Shown here: positions 1-9,000 of the stretch, piece by piece | How positions within the stretch are numbered: position 1 is the first letter of the stretch | How the letters are laid out: every line of letters starts with the position of its first letter | DNA from: Candidatus Saccharimonadota bacterium | GTDB lineage: Bacteria; Patescibacteriota; Saccharimonadia; Saccharimonadales; UBA4665 | Length of the DNA: 14,983 nucleotides | Assembly (NCBI GenBank): GCA_028289265.1 | Contig: JAQGGU010000109.1 | Span: 1-14,983 of the forward strand | Direction of reading: 5' to 3' | Notes under the pieces: generated by a model | Database searches by the model: none | What the model was told of the DNA's origin: nothing | The model's input: the letters and a program-made list of their open reading frames with translations, nothing else | Translations under genes and position numbers: made by a program

Positions 1-3000
1 GAAGCCTGACGCGGCGTATACCCAGTACCGGCTGAAACGACAGCATTACCGGTAATATCATCGACAAGTCCTACAATAAGATTACCGGTCTGGGTAGTTG
101 TTGCACTATTACTGGTCACGTTATCCGTAGCAGTCGTAGCGGTGCCAGTGTTTACGGATGTAACATCCACCGGATTTGAAGTTGCTACACCGCTGTATTC
201 CGAAAGGATAATCGCCCTAAAGGTCGAAGCCGCGCCGTAGGTGACCGTAACGGTCGTGCTGCCACCAGCAACATTGGGTGCATAACATATGCCAGCTGTC
301 TGGCCGGAATTCGTCACTTGGGCCGCATTCGAAAATGTGTCTCCACGGTTATCCGTGCACGTGAAAGTAGTACCGCTCGAGGCAAAAGAAAGCGACACCA
401 CGATAAGGTTACCCGCAGTCGTCGTAAAAGTGGAAGCCGTAGTCGTAGCGGAAGCAGTGCTGCCCACAGTTATCGATTGTACAAAAGTAGGAGTCGAAAC
501 AGTACTAGCCGTAGCTGACGTTGACGAATTTATAATGAAGTTGCCGCCTGAAGAAGTATCCTGGCCGATATAGAAGCTCTTACCTAGGCCGCTGTTATTA
601 AACTCAAGCAAGGCATCTCCCGTACCGCCCTGGAGTACACGGGCCGTAGCTGTCGTCAGACTGGAGGTGTTACCGAAGAGGTTGACGCTGCCGCTGCCCG
701 CCTGAAGGGTGGTCGTGCTGGTAGTATTGGTTGAACCTATGGTCACAGTCTGTGCTGCCGCCCCCGTACCGATGGAAATAGCATGGGCTATCGCGTTAGT
801 AGCAAGGTTAACCCCCGTTGCATTGGTAGTGCCAAGGTTCATGGTAGTAGCAGAAGCAGCATCGAAAGTGCTCGCCTGTAACAGGTTTGCGACACCCGTA
901 CCGCTGATCTTGAAGTTGGCAGACTGCGTACTACCGCTCTGATTCTGGATGTAGTTGGCACCGCTACCGTCGATACCGGCACTGGTCCAAGCACTGCCGT
1001 TCCAGAGGTAGGTAGCCGTATTGCCTGGGCTGACGACGACGTTGTACATGGTGAAGCTGGCCGTACCGATATTCGAGATGTACACGATGCGGCCAGCTGT
1101 CGTAGCGGTGGGATTAGGCATGGTCAGCGTAATATTAGCCGTGGTCTGGTTGATCGTAAAGGTAGTGACACCGTCAACCGTTGCAGCAGCTGTGCCGATA
1201 GCGGCGTTGGCCGCGAAGTTGGAAAGAGCTACGGCGGAATTGAGGGTGCTTCCAGCATTGGTGAAAGTATTATTCGTAGCGACTGACAGGCCGTTCAGAG
1301 TACCGACGCCGGTAATGCCGGTATAGCTGCCACTGATGCGAGCGGAAGCGATGGTGCCGCTCGTCAGTATGCTGGCATCAGTGGTGACGTTCTGTAAAAC
1401 CCGTCCCGTCGTCAAAACGGTCATACCAGCAACCTGCAAGTTGGCGCCCAGGTTAATAGTATTGTTCAAAGTATCGACATTCATGAGATTAGTAGTGCCA
1501 GTGGCATTTTGAATCGTAAAGGCGGTCGTGGAGTCTGAAGTGTTGCGAATTGAGAATGGACTTGTGACAGTAGCATTCATTTGTATATTGCCTCCACCGT
1601 ACGCAGTTGCGGAGGCGCCGGTTTCGAGCTGGACTGAGTCAATGAACATAGTACCGGCTCTTACCGTTGCATCACTCTGATTGACGTATATATTCGAGCT
1701 GGTTATAGTGCCGCCCGTCGTAAAGGTCCAGGTTAGTCTGGTCCAACCGTTAGCCGACAATGTCTGCCCAGTCAGCCCGTTGACGTCCGTGCCGCTGACA
1801 TCCTGACGACCGATAACAAAAGTACTCATACTGCCACTACTCAAACGGGCGTATAGGCTCAGCGTATACTGCGTATTAGCTGCGAATGTGTACGGGACTT
1901 GAATACCGGAGCCAGCTGTCGCCGTCGTCGTGATCTGGCCACTGGCATTGCCGGTGTAGCGCTGGGCTGTGGAGCGTGCGACTGAACCACCGTTTTTAGC
2001 TACCCAGCTGGTTAACGGATTAGATTCAAATCCACCGTTCAAGCCCGCCAATAAGTTGGTGTCGGTCGTATCAATATTCAAGATCGGCGACGAGTTGGAC
2101 GCCTGAACCTGGAATGCAGTGGCAGTATCGGATTGTGCCTTAACAATTACCCCTGCGGATGCTGAATTAGTCACCAGGTTAAGGTTACCCGTACCAGCCT
2201 GAATCGTGGTTACACTACTGCTACTGGTCGAGCCAATCGTGACCGACTGTGCAGCAGTGCCCCCGGCACCAATCTGGATAGTATGAGCAGCCGTGCTATT
2301 ACCGATCTGAATCTTGCCAGTATTCCCTGCTTCAAGCGTCAGAGCATTGCCTGCGTTGGCGCTTGAGCCGATCGTTACGGCTTGCGTACCTGTACCACTG
2401 GTAGTATCAGCAATACGAACGGTAGAGGATGAAGTAGACGACCCTGTGGATCCGATACTAATGCCGCCGCTACCCGAAAGTAATGCCAAAGAACCGGTAC
2501 CGGCTGCTTGCAACGTCAGGTTCTGGTTAGTAGCACTGCTGATAGTAGCTGCAGCAGCCGAACCGAAGGTCAGTGCGCTGCCTGTGAATACGTTGGTGTT
2601 GATGGTACCAGTAGTCGTAATAGTACCGTTACTGGCTAATGAAAGCGGAGTTCCGGCAGTACCGGCTGCACCCGTATCGCTGAACGGCGAGGTTGTCGTC
2701 GTGAAGTAGACGTTTTCAGCACCACTTGAAGTACCCCGGTACACTTTGTAGCTGGTAGCGCCGGTCGCTGCAGTAAAGCTGACACTCAAAGTATTAGTAT
2801 TCGTCCGTGCAGTATTGGATGCAGGCGGCGTAGCTCCGAGTGATCCATCGATGACGTTGTCTGCAGTCAGCGTAGTAGTCGTGTTGTCATTAATAGTCGT
2901 ATTGAGCATGTACGTCGAACCGCCGGCCGCCGTGCGGTAGATCTTGCGCGCCGTGGTACCGGAGGGACCGAGCGGAATACTCGAGAGGTCGATCGTCTGT

Positions 3001-5501
3001 GCTGAAGCTGTCACCGAGTTAGAAGCCGTACCGGCGGTTGTTTCACCGTTTGCAGTAACAAATGTAACGACATAGCTATATGTACCAGTCAGATTACCAG
3101 CCGTAGCATTCAATGCTGCAGTTGCAGCACCCGGAGCTGAAATCGGCGTAAAGCTAGCACCCGTGAAACTAGCCTCGGTAGAACCCGCCGACTCCCCTGA
3201 CCCGTTAACGGCACTGACCTTGTAGTAGTAGGTTGTCGAGGATGAACCGGACAGCGACCCGCTACTGTTCGAACCAGCAGTAAAGGTTGGCGTTCCAGGT
3301 GCCGACAAGCCGGCTATGGCCAAGTTTGACTGGTTTATATTTACTTTCTGGCCTGATGTGTCAACCAAGAGGACGGAAGCGCCAGCGGCATTTTGCACCT
3401 GGAAGGCAGTTGTCGAATTCGTGTTAGATCTAACGATAACACTGGCCGTAGCACTATTGGTATTGAGATTAATATTACCCGTTCCACCCTGGATTGTCGT
3501 TGCGCTTGCGCCATTAGTTGAGCCAATGTTGACGGTTTGCGCCGCCCCGGTACTGGTGGCAATATTGACAGTTGTCGTATTGGCAGTTGAGCCCGTCGCG
3601 CCGATGTTAACTGTCTTATTATTGGCATTGTTACCGAGATTCAGTGTGGTAGTGGCAATGACCGATGCTGTAGCCGTATTGGTCGTATTGCCAATGATGA
3701 TTGCGTTGGCATTAGTCGTACCGATGTTCAGGGCGCTGACGCTGGCGGCATCGAAAGTAGCGGCATGCAGCGTTGCTGCTACACCGGTACCGGAGATTTT
3801 GAAGTTACCGGTCTGCGTACTGCCACTCTGGTTCTGGATGTAGTTGGCACCGCTACCGTCGATACCGGCACTGGTCCAGGCCGTTCCGTTCCATAGGTAT
3901 GTGGCCGTCGTGCCCGGACTGACAACGACGTTATACATCGTGAAGCTAGCCGTACCGATATTCGACACGTACACGATGCGGCCAGCTGTCGTGGTGGTCG
4001 GGCTTGGCAAGGTCAATATAATACTTGCAGTAGTCTGATTAACAGTAAAGGCTGTCGCAACATTTACTGTCGCAGCGGCTGTACCGATGGCGGCGCTGGC
4101 TGTGAAGTTACTCAGCGCAACGGCTGTATTCAGGGTACTACCGGAGTTAGTAAATGTATTATTGGCGGCAATAGACAAGCCATTAAGAGTACCAACACCG
4201 GTAATGCCAGTGTAACTGCCGGTGATGCGGGCGGAAGCGATGGTTCCGCTCGTCAGTATGCTGGCATCAGTGGTGACATTTTGCAGCACCCCTGAAGCAT
4301 CAATACGAGTGGTGCCGTTAGTACTTACATTATTCACATTGATGCCAGTAGCAAGGATGTTGCCGCTGACATCAATCGAGCTCGTACCAGTTTGCGAAAT
4401 AATGGAATTGCCGATTAAACCAGCGCCGGTAAACATAGCAATCGTGTTTGTACTACCAGAACCACCTATAGATGAGCCGGCACTTCCGGTGCCAACGCAG
4501 TTACCGTTAGTAGTACAAATGGTACTATCCGTACCGATGTTGATGCCGCCGGCGCTGTTCGTGACGGTGAGGCCGCCGGAGACACCGAGCGTTGCCAAGC
4601 TGTAGCCAGCGCCATTGCCGATGAGCAATTGACCATTGGTCGGTGTCGTACTCACGCCGGTACCGCCGCGAGCAATACCGAGCGTCCCGGCCGTCAGAAT
4701 GCTGGTGTTAGCCGTAACATTTTGCAGCACCCTACCAGAAGTGATGACCTGCTGACCGCCTACGGATAGATTGCCACCGATTGTGCCATCACCCGTAACA
4801 TTAAAACTCGCTGTCTGTGGCGAAGTACCGTTTTGGATGTAGTTGGCGCTACCGCTACTGACAGCAAAGCCACAGTTGGAGCTAGATTGAATACAAATTG
4901 TACCCGACTCATCCGGCAAGAGGATGTTCCGAGCACCTGTTTGGGTGGCAAAGCCGAGGGTGCTAGTGTTGACACCGGTTTGCAGGGCTAGCTGCCCTGC
5001 CCGGAAGGCATACGGCACGCCGGTCAGTTTCAGCCGGGGGTTCATTTCCCCATCCCAGGTCGGGGTGGCCGTCTGGGTGGTGCCGCCGATGTTCATGGTG
5101 ACCCACAGGTCCTGGTCCCAGTTGATAGTCCCCGGGAAAGCCGTCTGGCTGCCGAGGTTGGCCGTCAGGTAGCCGTTGCGGACTTGCACCCGGTTGTCGC
5201 TGCCGGCGGTGGCGCCGTTGGCGTCGTAGTAGGTTTCGGTCCACAGCGCCGAGCCGGCTGAGTTGACGTTGTAGAGCTTGAACTCGACGTTGTAGTAGCC
5301 GTCCGGCACGATGGCGCCGGAGGCGGTCTCCAGGCGGGCCTGGAAGTTGAGGGTGGAGTTGGTGGCAGCCTTTGCGGGCTGGGCGCCATAGAAGAGACCT
5401 GCTAAAAACGTCAGCAGAAATGTTGCAACAAACACACCTACCATGACTTTCGTCAGGGTACGCGGGAACAGTACTCGTTTTTGAGGTGTTTGTTGGAACA
5501 T
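1..5501 (-). CDS. Giant secreted tail-fibre-like modular surface protein (3' part beyond left edge)
   Basis: The frame is open from ATG at 5499-5501 to the left edge: 1833 codons with no stop. An in-frame TAA at 5502-5504 fixes the start, although no Shine-Dalgarno motif precedes it. Residues 1-45 are a signal peptide (basic start, hydrophobic 19-37, AKA cleavage site). Residues ~46-175 form a module with LNFQARL, VPDGYYNVEFKLYN and LKLTGVPYAFRAGQL that I associate with CPR secreted proteins. Then come tail-fibre-like repeats (RGGTGVSTTPTNGQLLIGNG at ~273-292), NIGSTNxxSxTTIQxGTGN repeats, FN3-like segments (~729-955, with YYYKVSAVNGSGES and TSYKVYRG), and a CBM-like jelly roll (~1148-1294, starting NGGFESN). 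A block at ~405-600 recurs at ~1368-1563. Residues ~1670-1833 resemble an extracellular module (DNRGDTF, ILSEYSGVATSNPVDVTS). Likely role: exported fibrous adhesin with glycan-binding potential; this is inference. No anchor is visible because the C-terminus is missing. Confidence 0.9.
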   Translation of the reverse strand, partial: MFQQTPQKRVLFPRTLTKVMVGVFVATFLLTFLAGLFYGAQPAKAATNSTLNFQARLETASGAIVPDGYYNVEFKLYNVNSAGSALWTETYYDANGATAGSDNRVQVRNGYLTANLGSQTAFPGTINWDQDLWVTMNIGGTTQTATPTWDGEMNPRLKLTGVPYAFRAGQLALQTGVNTSTLGFATQTGARNILLPDESGTICIQSSSNCGFAVSSGSANYIQNGTSPQTASFNVTGDGTIGGNLSVGGQQVITSGRVLQNVTANTSILTAGTLGIARGGTGVSTTPTNGQLLIGNGAGYSLATLGVSGGLTVTNSAGGINIGTDSTICTTNGNCVGTGSAGSSIGGSGSTNTIAMFTGAGLIGNSIISQTGTSSIDVSGNILATGINVNNVSTNGTTRIDASGVLQNVTTDASILTSGTIASARITGSYTGITGVGTLNGLSIAANNTFTNSGSTLNTAVALSNFTASAAIGTAAATVNVATAFTVNQTTASIILTLPSPTTTTAGRIVYVSNIGTASFTMYNVVVSPGTTATYLWNGTAWTSAGIDGSGANYIQNQSGSTQTGNFKISGTGVAATLHAATFDAASVSALNIGTTNANAIIIGNTTNTATASVIATTTLNLGNNANNKTVNIGATGSTANTTTVNIATSTGAAQTVNIGSTNGASATTIQGGTGNINLNTNSATASVIVRSNTNSTTAFQVQNAAGASVLLVDTSGQKVNINQSNLAIAGLSAPGTPTFTAGSNSSGSLSGSSSTTYYYKVSAVNGSGESAGSTEASFTGASFTPISAPGAATAALNATAGNLTGTYSYVVTFVTANGETTAGTASNSVTASAQTIDLSSIPLGPSGTTARKIYRTAAGGSTYMLNTTINDNTTTTLTADNVIDGSLGATPPASNTARTNTNTLSVSFTAATGATSYKVYRGTSSGAENVYFTTTTSPFSDTGAAGTAGTPLSLASNGTITTTGTINTNVFTGSALTFGSAAAATISSATNQNLTLQAAGTGSLALLSGSGGISIGSTGSSTSSSTVRIADTTSGTGTQAVTIGSSANAGNALTLEAGNTGKIQIGNSTAAHTIQIGAGGTAAQSVTIGSTSSSSVTTIQAGTGNLNLVTNSASAGVIVKAQSDTATAFQVQASNSSPILNIDTTDTNLLAGLNGGFESNPLTSWVAKNGGSVARSTAQRYTGNASGQITTTATAGSGIQVPYTFAANTQYTLSLYARLSSGSMSTFVIGRQDVSGTDVNGLTGQTLSANGWTRLTWTFTTGGTITSSNIYVNQSDATVRAGTMFIDSVQLETGASATAYGGGNIQMNATVTSPFSIRNTSDSTTAFTIQNATGTTNLMNVDTLNNTINLGANLQVAGMTVLTTGRVLQNVTTDASILTSGTIASARISGSYTGITGVGTLNGLSVATNNTFTNAGSTLNSAVALSNFAANAAIGTAAATVDGVTTFTINQTTANITLTMPNPTATTAGRIVYISNIGTASFTMYNVVVSPGNTATYLWNGSAWTSAGIDGSGANYIQNQSGSTQSANFKISGTGVANLLQASTFDAASATTMNLGTTNATGVNLATNAIAHAISIGTGAAAQTVTIGSTNTTSTTTLQAGSGSVNLFGNTSSLTTATARVLQGGTGDALLEFNNSGLGKSFYIGQDTSSGGNFIINSSTSATASTVSTPTFVQSITVGSTASATTTASTFTTTAGNLIVVSLSFASSGTTFTCTDNRGDTFSNAAQVTNSGQTAGICYAPNVAGGSTTVTVTYGAASTFRAIILSEYSGVATSNPVDVTSVNTGTATTATDNVTSNSATTTQTGNLIVGLVDDITGNAVVSAGTGYTPRQA
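816..1401 (-). repeat. Internal duplicated block of giant gene, distal copy
   Basis: This is the second copy, in reading order, of a ~195-residue block running from VLQNVTTDASILTSGTIAS through MYNVVVSPG and TATYLWNG to FDAAS. It aligns without gaps to 3705-4290 at a constant offset of 2889 nt (963 codons). Protein similarity is high, while many third positions differ. That indicates an older duplication rather than an assembly echo. Boundaries are approximate. Confidence 0.85.
3705..4290 (-). repeat. Internal duplicated block of giant gene, proximal copy
   Basis: First copy, in reading order, of the block repeated at 816-1401. It encodes the same series of beta-strand motifs: GSYTGITGVGTLNGLS, a Thr-rich hydrophobic core ending in AGRIVY, SNIGTASFTMYNVVVSPG, NYIQNQSGSTQ. 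The conserved register suggests a complete structural unit, perhaps a trimeric fibre segment with a knob, duplicated within the gene. Confidence 0.85.
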
Positions 5502-5549
5502 TTATTTAAAAAGTGTTGGTTTTGTTTAGAAAAACTTTTTGCTTTTGAG

Positions 5550-5602
5550 GGCGGCTGCGTCAGGATTACCCAACTAGGCTTTGCTCCGACTCTGTCACCG
5601 TG
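5550..5602 (-). ncRNA. Candidate structured 5' leader element (unassigned)
   Basis: This G+C-rich island sits in an otherwise AT-rich leader, ending 48 nt before the ATG of the giant gene. On the minus strand it contains a small GAC-AGA-GTC hairpin (5588-5596), then GGAGCAAAGCC (5577-5587), then a six-pair stem with a tetraloop, GTTGGG-TAAT-CCTGAC with two wobble pairs (5559-5574), then GCAGCCGCC. GCAAAGCC also occurs in c-di-GMP-I (GEMM) riboswitches, and GGGTAAT followed by a short stem recalls part of the TPP element. Neither consensus is met overall. Calling it RNA is inference from composition and folding. Confidence 0.35.
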
Positions 5603-5623
5603 CTATTTGTTTTATCTAAACTA

Positions 5624-5657
5624 CTTATATTTTCCTCCCATTACATAAGGGGTTCAA
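5624..5657 (-). promoter_or_regulatory. Candidate proximal promoter of the giant gene
   Basis: Minus-strand TTGAAC (5652-5657) and GAAAAT (5629-5634) are separated by 17 nt, each matching the sigma70 hexamers at 4 of 6 positions. An overlapping TATAAG (5624-5629) is a better -10 but has no -35. Either would start a leader of about 115-120 nt containing the foldable element at 5550-5602. AT-rich DNA gives such matches by chance. Confidence 0.3.
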
Positions 5658-5884
5658 CCCTGCAAGCTAAAAATAAAAATAACAACTATGTTGTACCAAA
5701 GACTTAATATAAAAAAATTAAATGAAGTGTTTATTACAATATAGAAATTTGTCTCGATAAAACTCCTCTACTCCTCGAGTGAGATATAGTTACACTTTAT
5801 ATAATTATGTTGTGATTTTAATTACGCTGATCAAAAACTATAAAAAAAACTGAAAGTTATACACAAGCGTTTTACGTATAGACA

Positions 5885-5896
5885 TGAAATATTTCA
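5885..5896. promoter_or_regulatory. Perfect 12-bp palindrome, possible operator
   Basis: TGAAATATTTCA is a perfect inverted repeat with no spacer, lying ~60-70 bp downstream of the candidate promoter at 5956-5985 in the direction of transcription. It could bind a dimeric regulator. In AT-rich DNA a palindrome of this length may also be chance. Confidence 0.25.
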
Positions 5897-5955
5897 CTTT
5901 TGGCTGTTTATTAACAAGAAGTGTATATATCTCACGCAATTTTTTGTGATAGGAC

Positions 5956-5985
5956 ATAATACGATCACAGCCACAATGTACTCAA
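5956..5985 (-). promoter_or_regulatory. Candidate distal promoter upstream of the giant gene
   Basis: Minus-strand TTGAGT (5980-5985) and TATTAT (5956-5961) are separated by 18 nt, with 4/6 and 5/6 matches to sigma70 hexamers. Transcription from here would give a leader of ~450 nt before the giant gene, or a separate short RNA. It lies only ~55 nt beyond the stop of the kelch gene. Confidence 0.35.
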
Positions 5986-6040
5986 AATTGTTGGAGCTGC
6001 ACAGTTTTCCAGTGTGGTGCGCGGAACTAGCATTATACGG

Positions 6041-9000
6041 CTAGTTTCCAAATCGTGTCCCGCCGGTAATATTCGTCCCGCCGACGACTCGGGTGAGGTT
6101 GATACCGGTCGTGAATGTCTGTATTGAAGAGGCGGCAGACCACGTATTAGTACCGAGCGGGTCTATGGAGTACGCCCGCCACCAGTACTGCGTATTCGGC
6201 ATTAGCGTGGGGTTCTCGTATGTAAAAACGGCCATCTGGGAATCTGCCAGCACAGGACTACTGGTATATGCCGTTCCACCATTAGCATTCTGCAGCGACC
6301 AACCGGTCTGAGACTGCGTCTGGTCAATAATGCGGAGTAGACTTGTACACGCGGCGTCGCCACAGAGTTCAATCTTGTATTGCAGACCATCACCATCATT
6401 GTCGGTTGCCTTTAGTATCAGCGGGTCCTGGTTACTTACACCAGTGGAACTGGCCGCAGGACTGATGAGCACAGGGATACCAGGAAAATTTTGAGTCGTA
6501 AACGATCGTATGGCGCTCGGCCGGCTCCAGACCCCCCCACTGCCTTCGTCTATAGCGTATGCTCGCCACCAGTACTGCGTTCCGAGAGTAAGCGCCGGCG
6601 CCTGATACGTGTGGGTAGCCATGGTCGATGACGTAATCGTCGCATTGCCCGTATATGCGGTACCGGCTTGTTGATCTTGGCCCGTCCACCCGGCCTGTGA
6701 CGCCGTCTGATCAATGGTACGGAGAATGCTCGAGCAGTTCGACGTCGAGCAGACTTCGATTTTGTACCGAAGGTAGTCACCCTCAGCATCATGCGACCTA
6801 AGTGTAAATATTGGTAAAATCGCTGATCCTACTACACCATTCACGGGAGTACTGAGAACCGGAGTCCTAGCACTTCTGACATATGTGACAGTGATGTCAG
6901 TGATCGCAGACGTTCCGCCACATGTTGAATCATCCAGAGGAATAAATAGTCGAATGTATCGTATATCGTCCTGGTTAATAACATACGTTGCTCCGGGTAA
7001 TGCGTCGAGGATAGTCGTGCTTGCCCCATAGACACCACTTCCCCCGGCCAAGGAGTACTTAATATCCTCTCCGCAGAACGCCGTGCCGTTGTATGTAAGC
7101 GATTCGATCTCGCCAGTAGAACCCAAGTTAATTGTCTTTTCGTATGTTCCGGCATACATGGGCGCGTTGGTACGCAAGTACTGGATGTCGGTTTGGTATG
7201 CAGCACCATCATGCCCGCCAATAATATAAATATACCCGCCCCAGGCCACGGAATTATGCCCATTCCGGGCGGTGGTAAAGGCCGCTGTCTGCTGAGTGCA
7301 GGTTCCGACAGTACCGTTAGCGGCATTAAGCGGACAATACTGAATATCATTGAAGAAGTTCGTGCCGTCATAGCCGCCGATAATATACAGATAGCCGTTG
7401 TAAGCAACAACTTTGTGGCCGCTCCGGATGCTGGTAAAGGCCGCAGTCTTCTGCACGCACGTTCCTGCGCTTCCATTTGGATTTAGCGGGCAGTAAATAA
7501 TGTCGTTTTGATAACTCCCACTGTAGCCGCCGACGATATACAGATAGCCGTTATAAATGGCAGAAGCATGGGCGTTCCGGGCGGTGGTAAAGGCCGCTGT
7601 CTGCTGAGTGCAGGCACCGACAGAGCCGTTAGCGCTCAGCGGGCAGTAGATAATGTCGTTCTGGTAGGTAGTACTACTGTTGCCGCCGAAGATATAGAGG
7701 TAGCCATTATAGACCCCGGCCTCCAGGCCCGATCGGGCGGTGGGAAACGCATTGAGCTGACGGGTGCAGGCACCGACGGAACCATCGGCATTTATTGGAC
7801 AGTATTGGATGTCGTTGTAGTAGTTGGCGCCGTCATAGCCGCCCGCTATATAGAGGTAGCCATTGTAGGCGGCGGCTTCGTGACCGGCGCGAGGAATGGC
7901 GAAAGCGTTGGTCTGCTGAATGCAGGTACCGACGGAGCCGTTAGCGTTCAGCGGGCAGTATTGGATGTCATTCTGGTAGGGCGCGCTACCACCACCTACG
8001 ATATATAGGCGGCCGCTGTAGACGAAAGAGCTATGACTAACACGACCGGACGTATAGGCATTAGTCTGCCGCGTTGTCGCGCCTACGCTTCCCCCGCTGA
8101 ACACGGCAGTGCCGATGGGTACATACTGGATGTCGTCTTCACGGTTAACGCTATTGCCCCAATACCCCCCTACAATGTAGAGGTATCCGTTGTAAGCAAA
8201 AGAGGCGGCATTGGTGCGGCCATTCGGAAAATGGCTTGCCTGCTGTGTACAGGCGCCAACGGCGCCGCTGGCGTATATGGGACAGTTCTGGATATCGGTT
8301 AGCCAAACGGAGCCGTCATTTCCGCCCATAATGTAGAGATAACCGTTGGCAACAACGGTAGTGTGGGAGTAACGTGCGGTAGTAAAACCGGTGGCGTTGG
8401 TGAGGCAGGTACCGACGGAGCCGTTGGAGTTAATCGGACAATACAAGATGCTGCTCGAATTAGCGGCGTTCTCATATCCACCAGTGACGTACAGGTAACC
8501 ATTGTACGCAAAGGCGGTGTGATCCTGGCGAGTAGCAGGAAGAGCGGTGGCGTTGGTGAGGCAGGTACCGACGGAGCCGTCGGCATTCAGGGGGCAATAT
8601 TGGATGTCACTAAGGAATGGGGGGCCGTACCCACCAATGATGTAGAGGTAGCCGTTGTAGACGACGGATGCGTGGCCATACCGGGCAGTAGTAAACGCGT
8701 TGGTCTGCTGCGTACAGGTGCCAACGGCGTGGGTTGTTGAGTCTATGGGACAGTACTGAATGTCTGAATAGTAGATAGCTGTTTCTTCACTTCCTTTATC
8801 CCACCCACCAATGATGTAGAGGTAGCCGTTGTAGACGACAGAAGTATGCTCAGTACGGGGCGTTATAAAACCGGTGGCGTTGGTGAGGCAGGTACCGACG
8901 GAGCCGTTGGAGTTAATCGGACAATACTGAATGTCATTGTAGTTAGTACCACCATCAGACCCGCCCATTATGTAGACATAGCCGTCGTAGGCAACGGATG

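Larger units (their letters stand above)
5502..6040. other. AT-rich intergenic region, no supported gene
   Basis: This 539-bp gap separates the stop of the kelch-protein gene from the start of the giant gene. Both are on the minus strand, so it is the giant gene's upstream region. G+C is about 18% by count in 5701-5760 and 27% in 5821-5880, against 53-72% in sampled coding rows. It holds candidate minus-strand promoters (5956-5985; 5624-5657), a perfect 12-bp palindrome (5885-5896), a G+C-rich foldable element (5550-5602) and several A/T runs. I see no convincing terminator for the upstream gene: the TGTGAT/ATCACA hairpin at 5946-5970 is not followed by a U tract in the required direction. 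Confidence 0.75.

Noticed and set aside
289..4605. Several plus-strand ORFs of 60-175 codons opposite the giant gene
   Set aside because: They are antisense shadows: Val/Pro/Leu-rich translations of the complementary strand of Thr/Gly/Asn-rich repeats, with no start signals or recognisable domains.
5550..5602. TPP or c-di-GMP-I riboswitch call
   Set aside because: Only fragments of each consensus are present (GGGTAAT plus short stem; GCAAAGCC). The CTGAGA and AACCTGAT cores of TPP and the GGGTT-ACC closing strand of GEMM are missing, so I report only an unassigned structured element.
5648..5664. GGTTCAACCC, resembling a tRNA T-arm
   Set aside because: The T-stem cannot form five pairs, and no anticodon or D arm is found nearby.
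5838..5957. 39-codon minus-strand ORF (MSYHKKLREIYTLL...)
   Set aside because: It has no ribosome binding site, its ATG overlaps a candidate -10 box, and it lies in AT-rich DNA where lysine-rich short frames are expected by chance.
6041..6160. Sortase-type anchor at the C-terminus of the kelch protein
   Set aside because: The last residues (VVGGTNITGGTRFGN) lack LPXTG, a hydrophobic segment and a basic tail.
7193..8740. Plus-strand ORFs opposite the kelch repeats
   Set aside because: Their internal periodicity mirrors the kelch repeats on the other strand, and the minus-strand frame is clearly the coding one.
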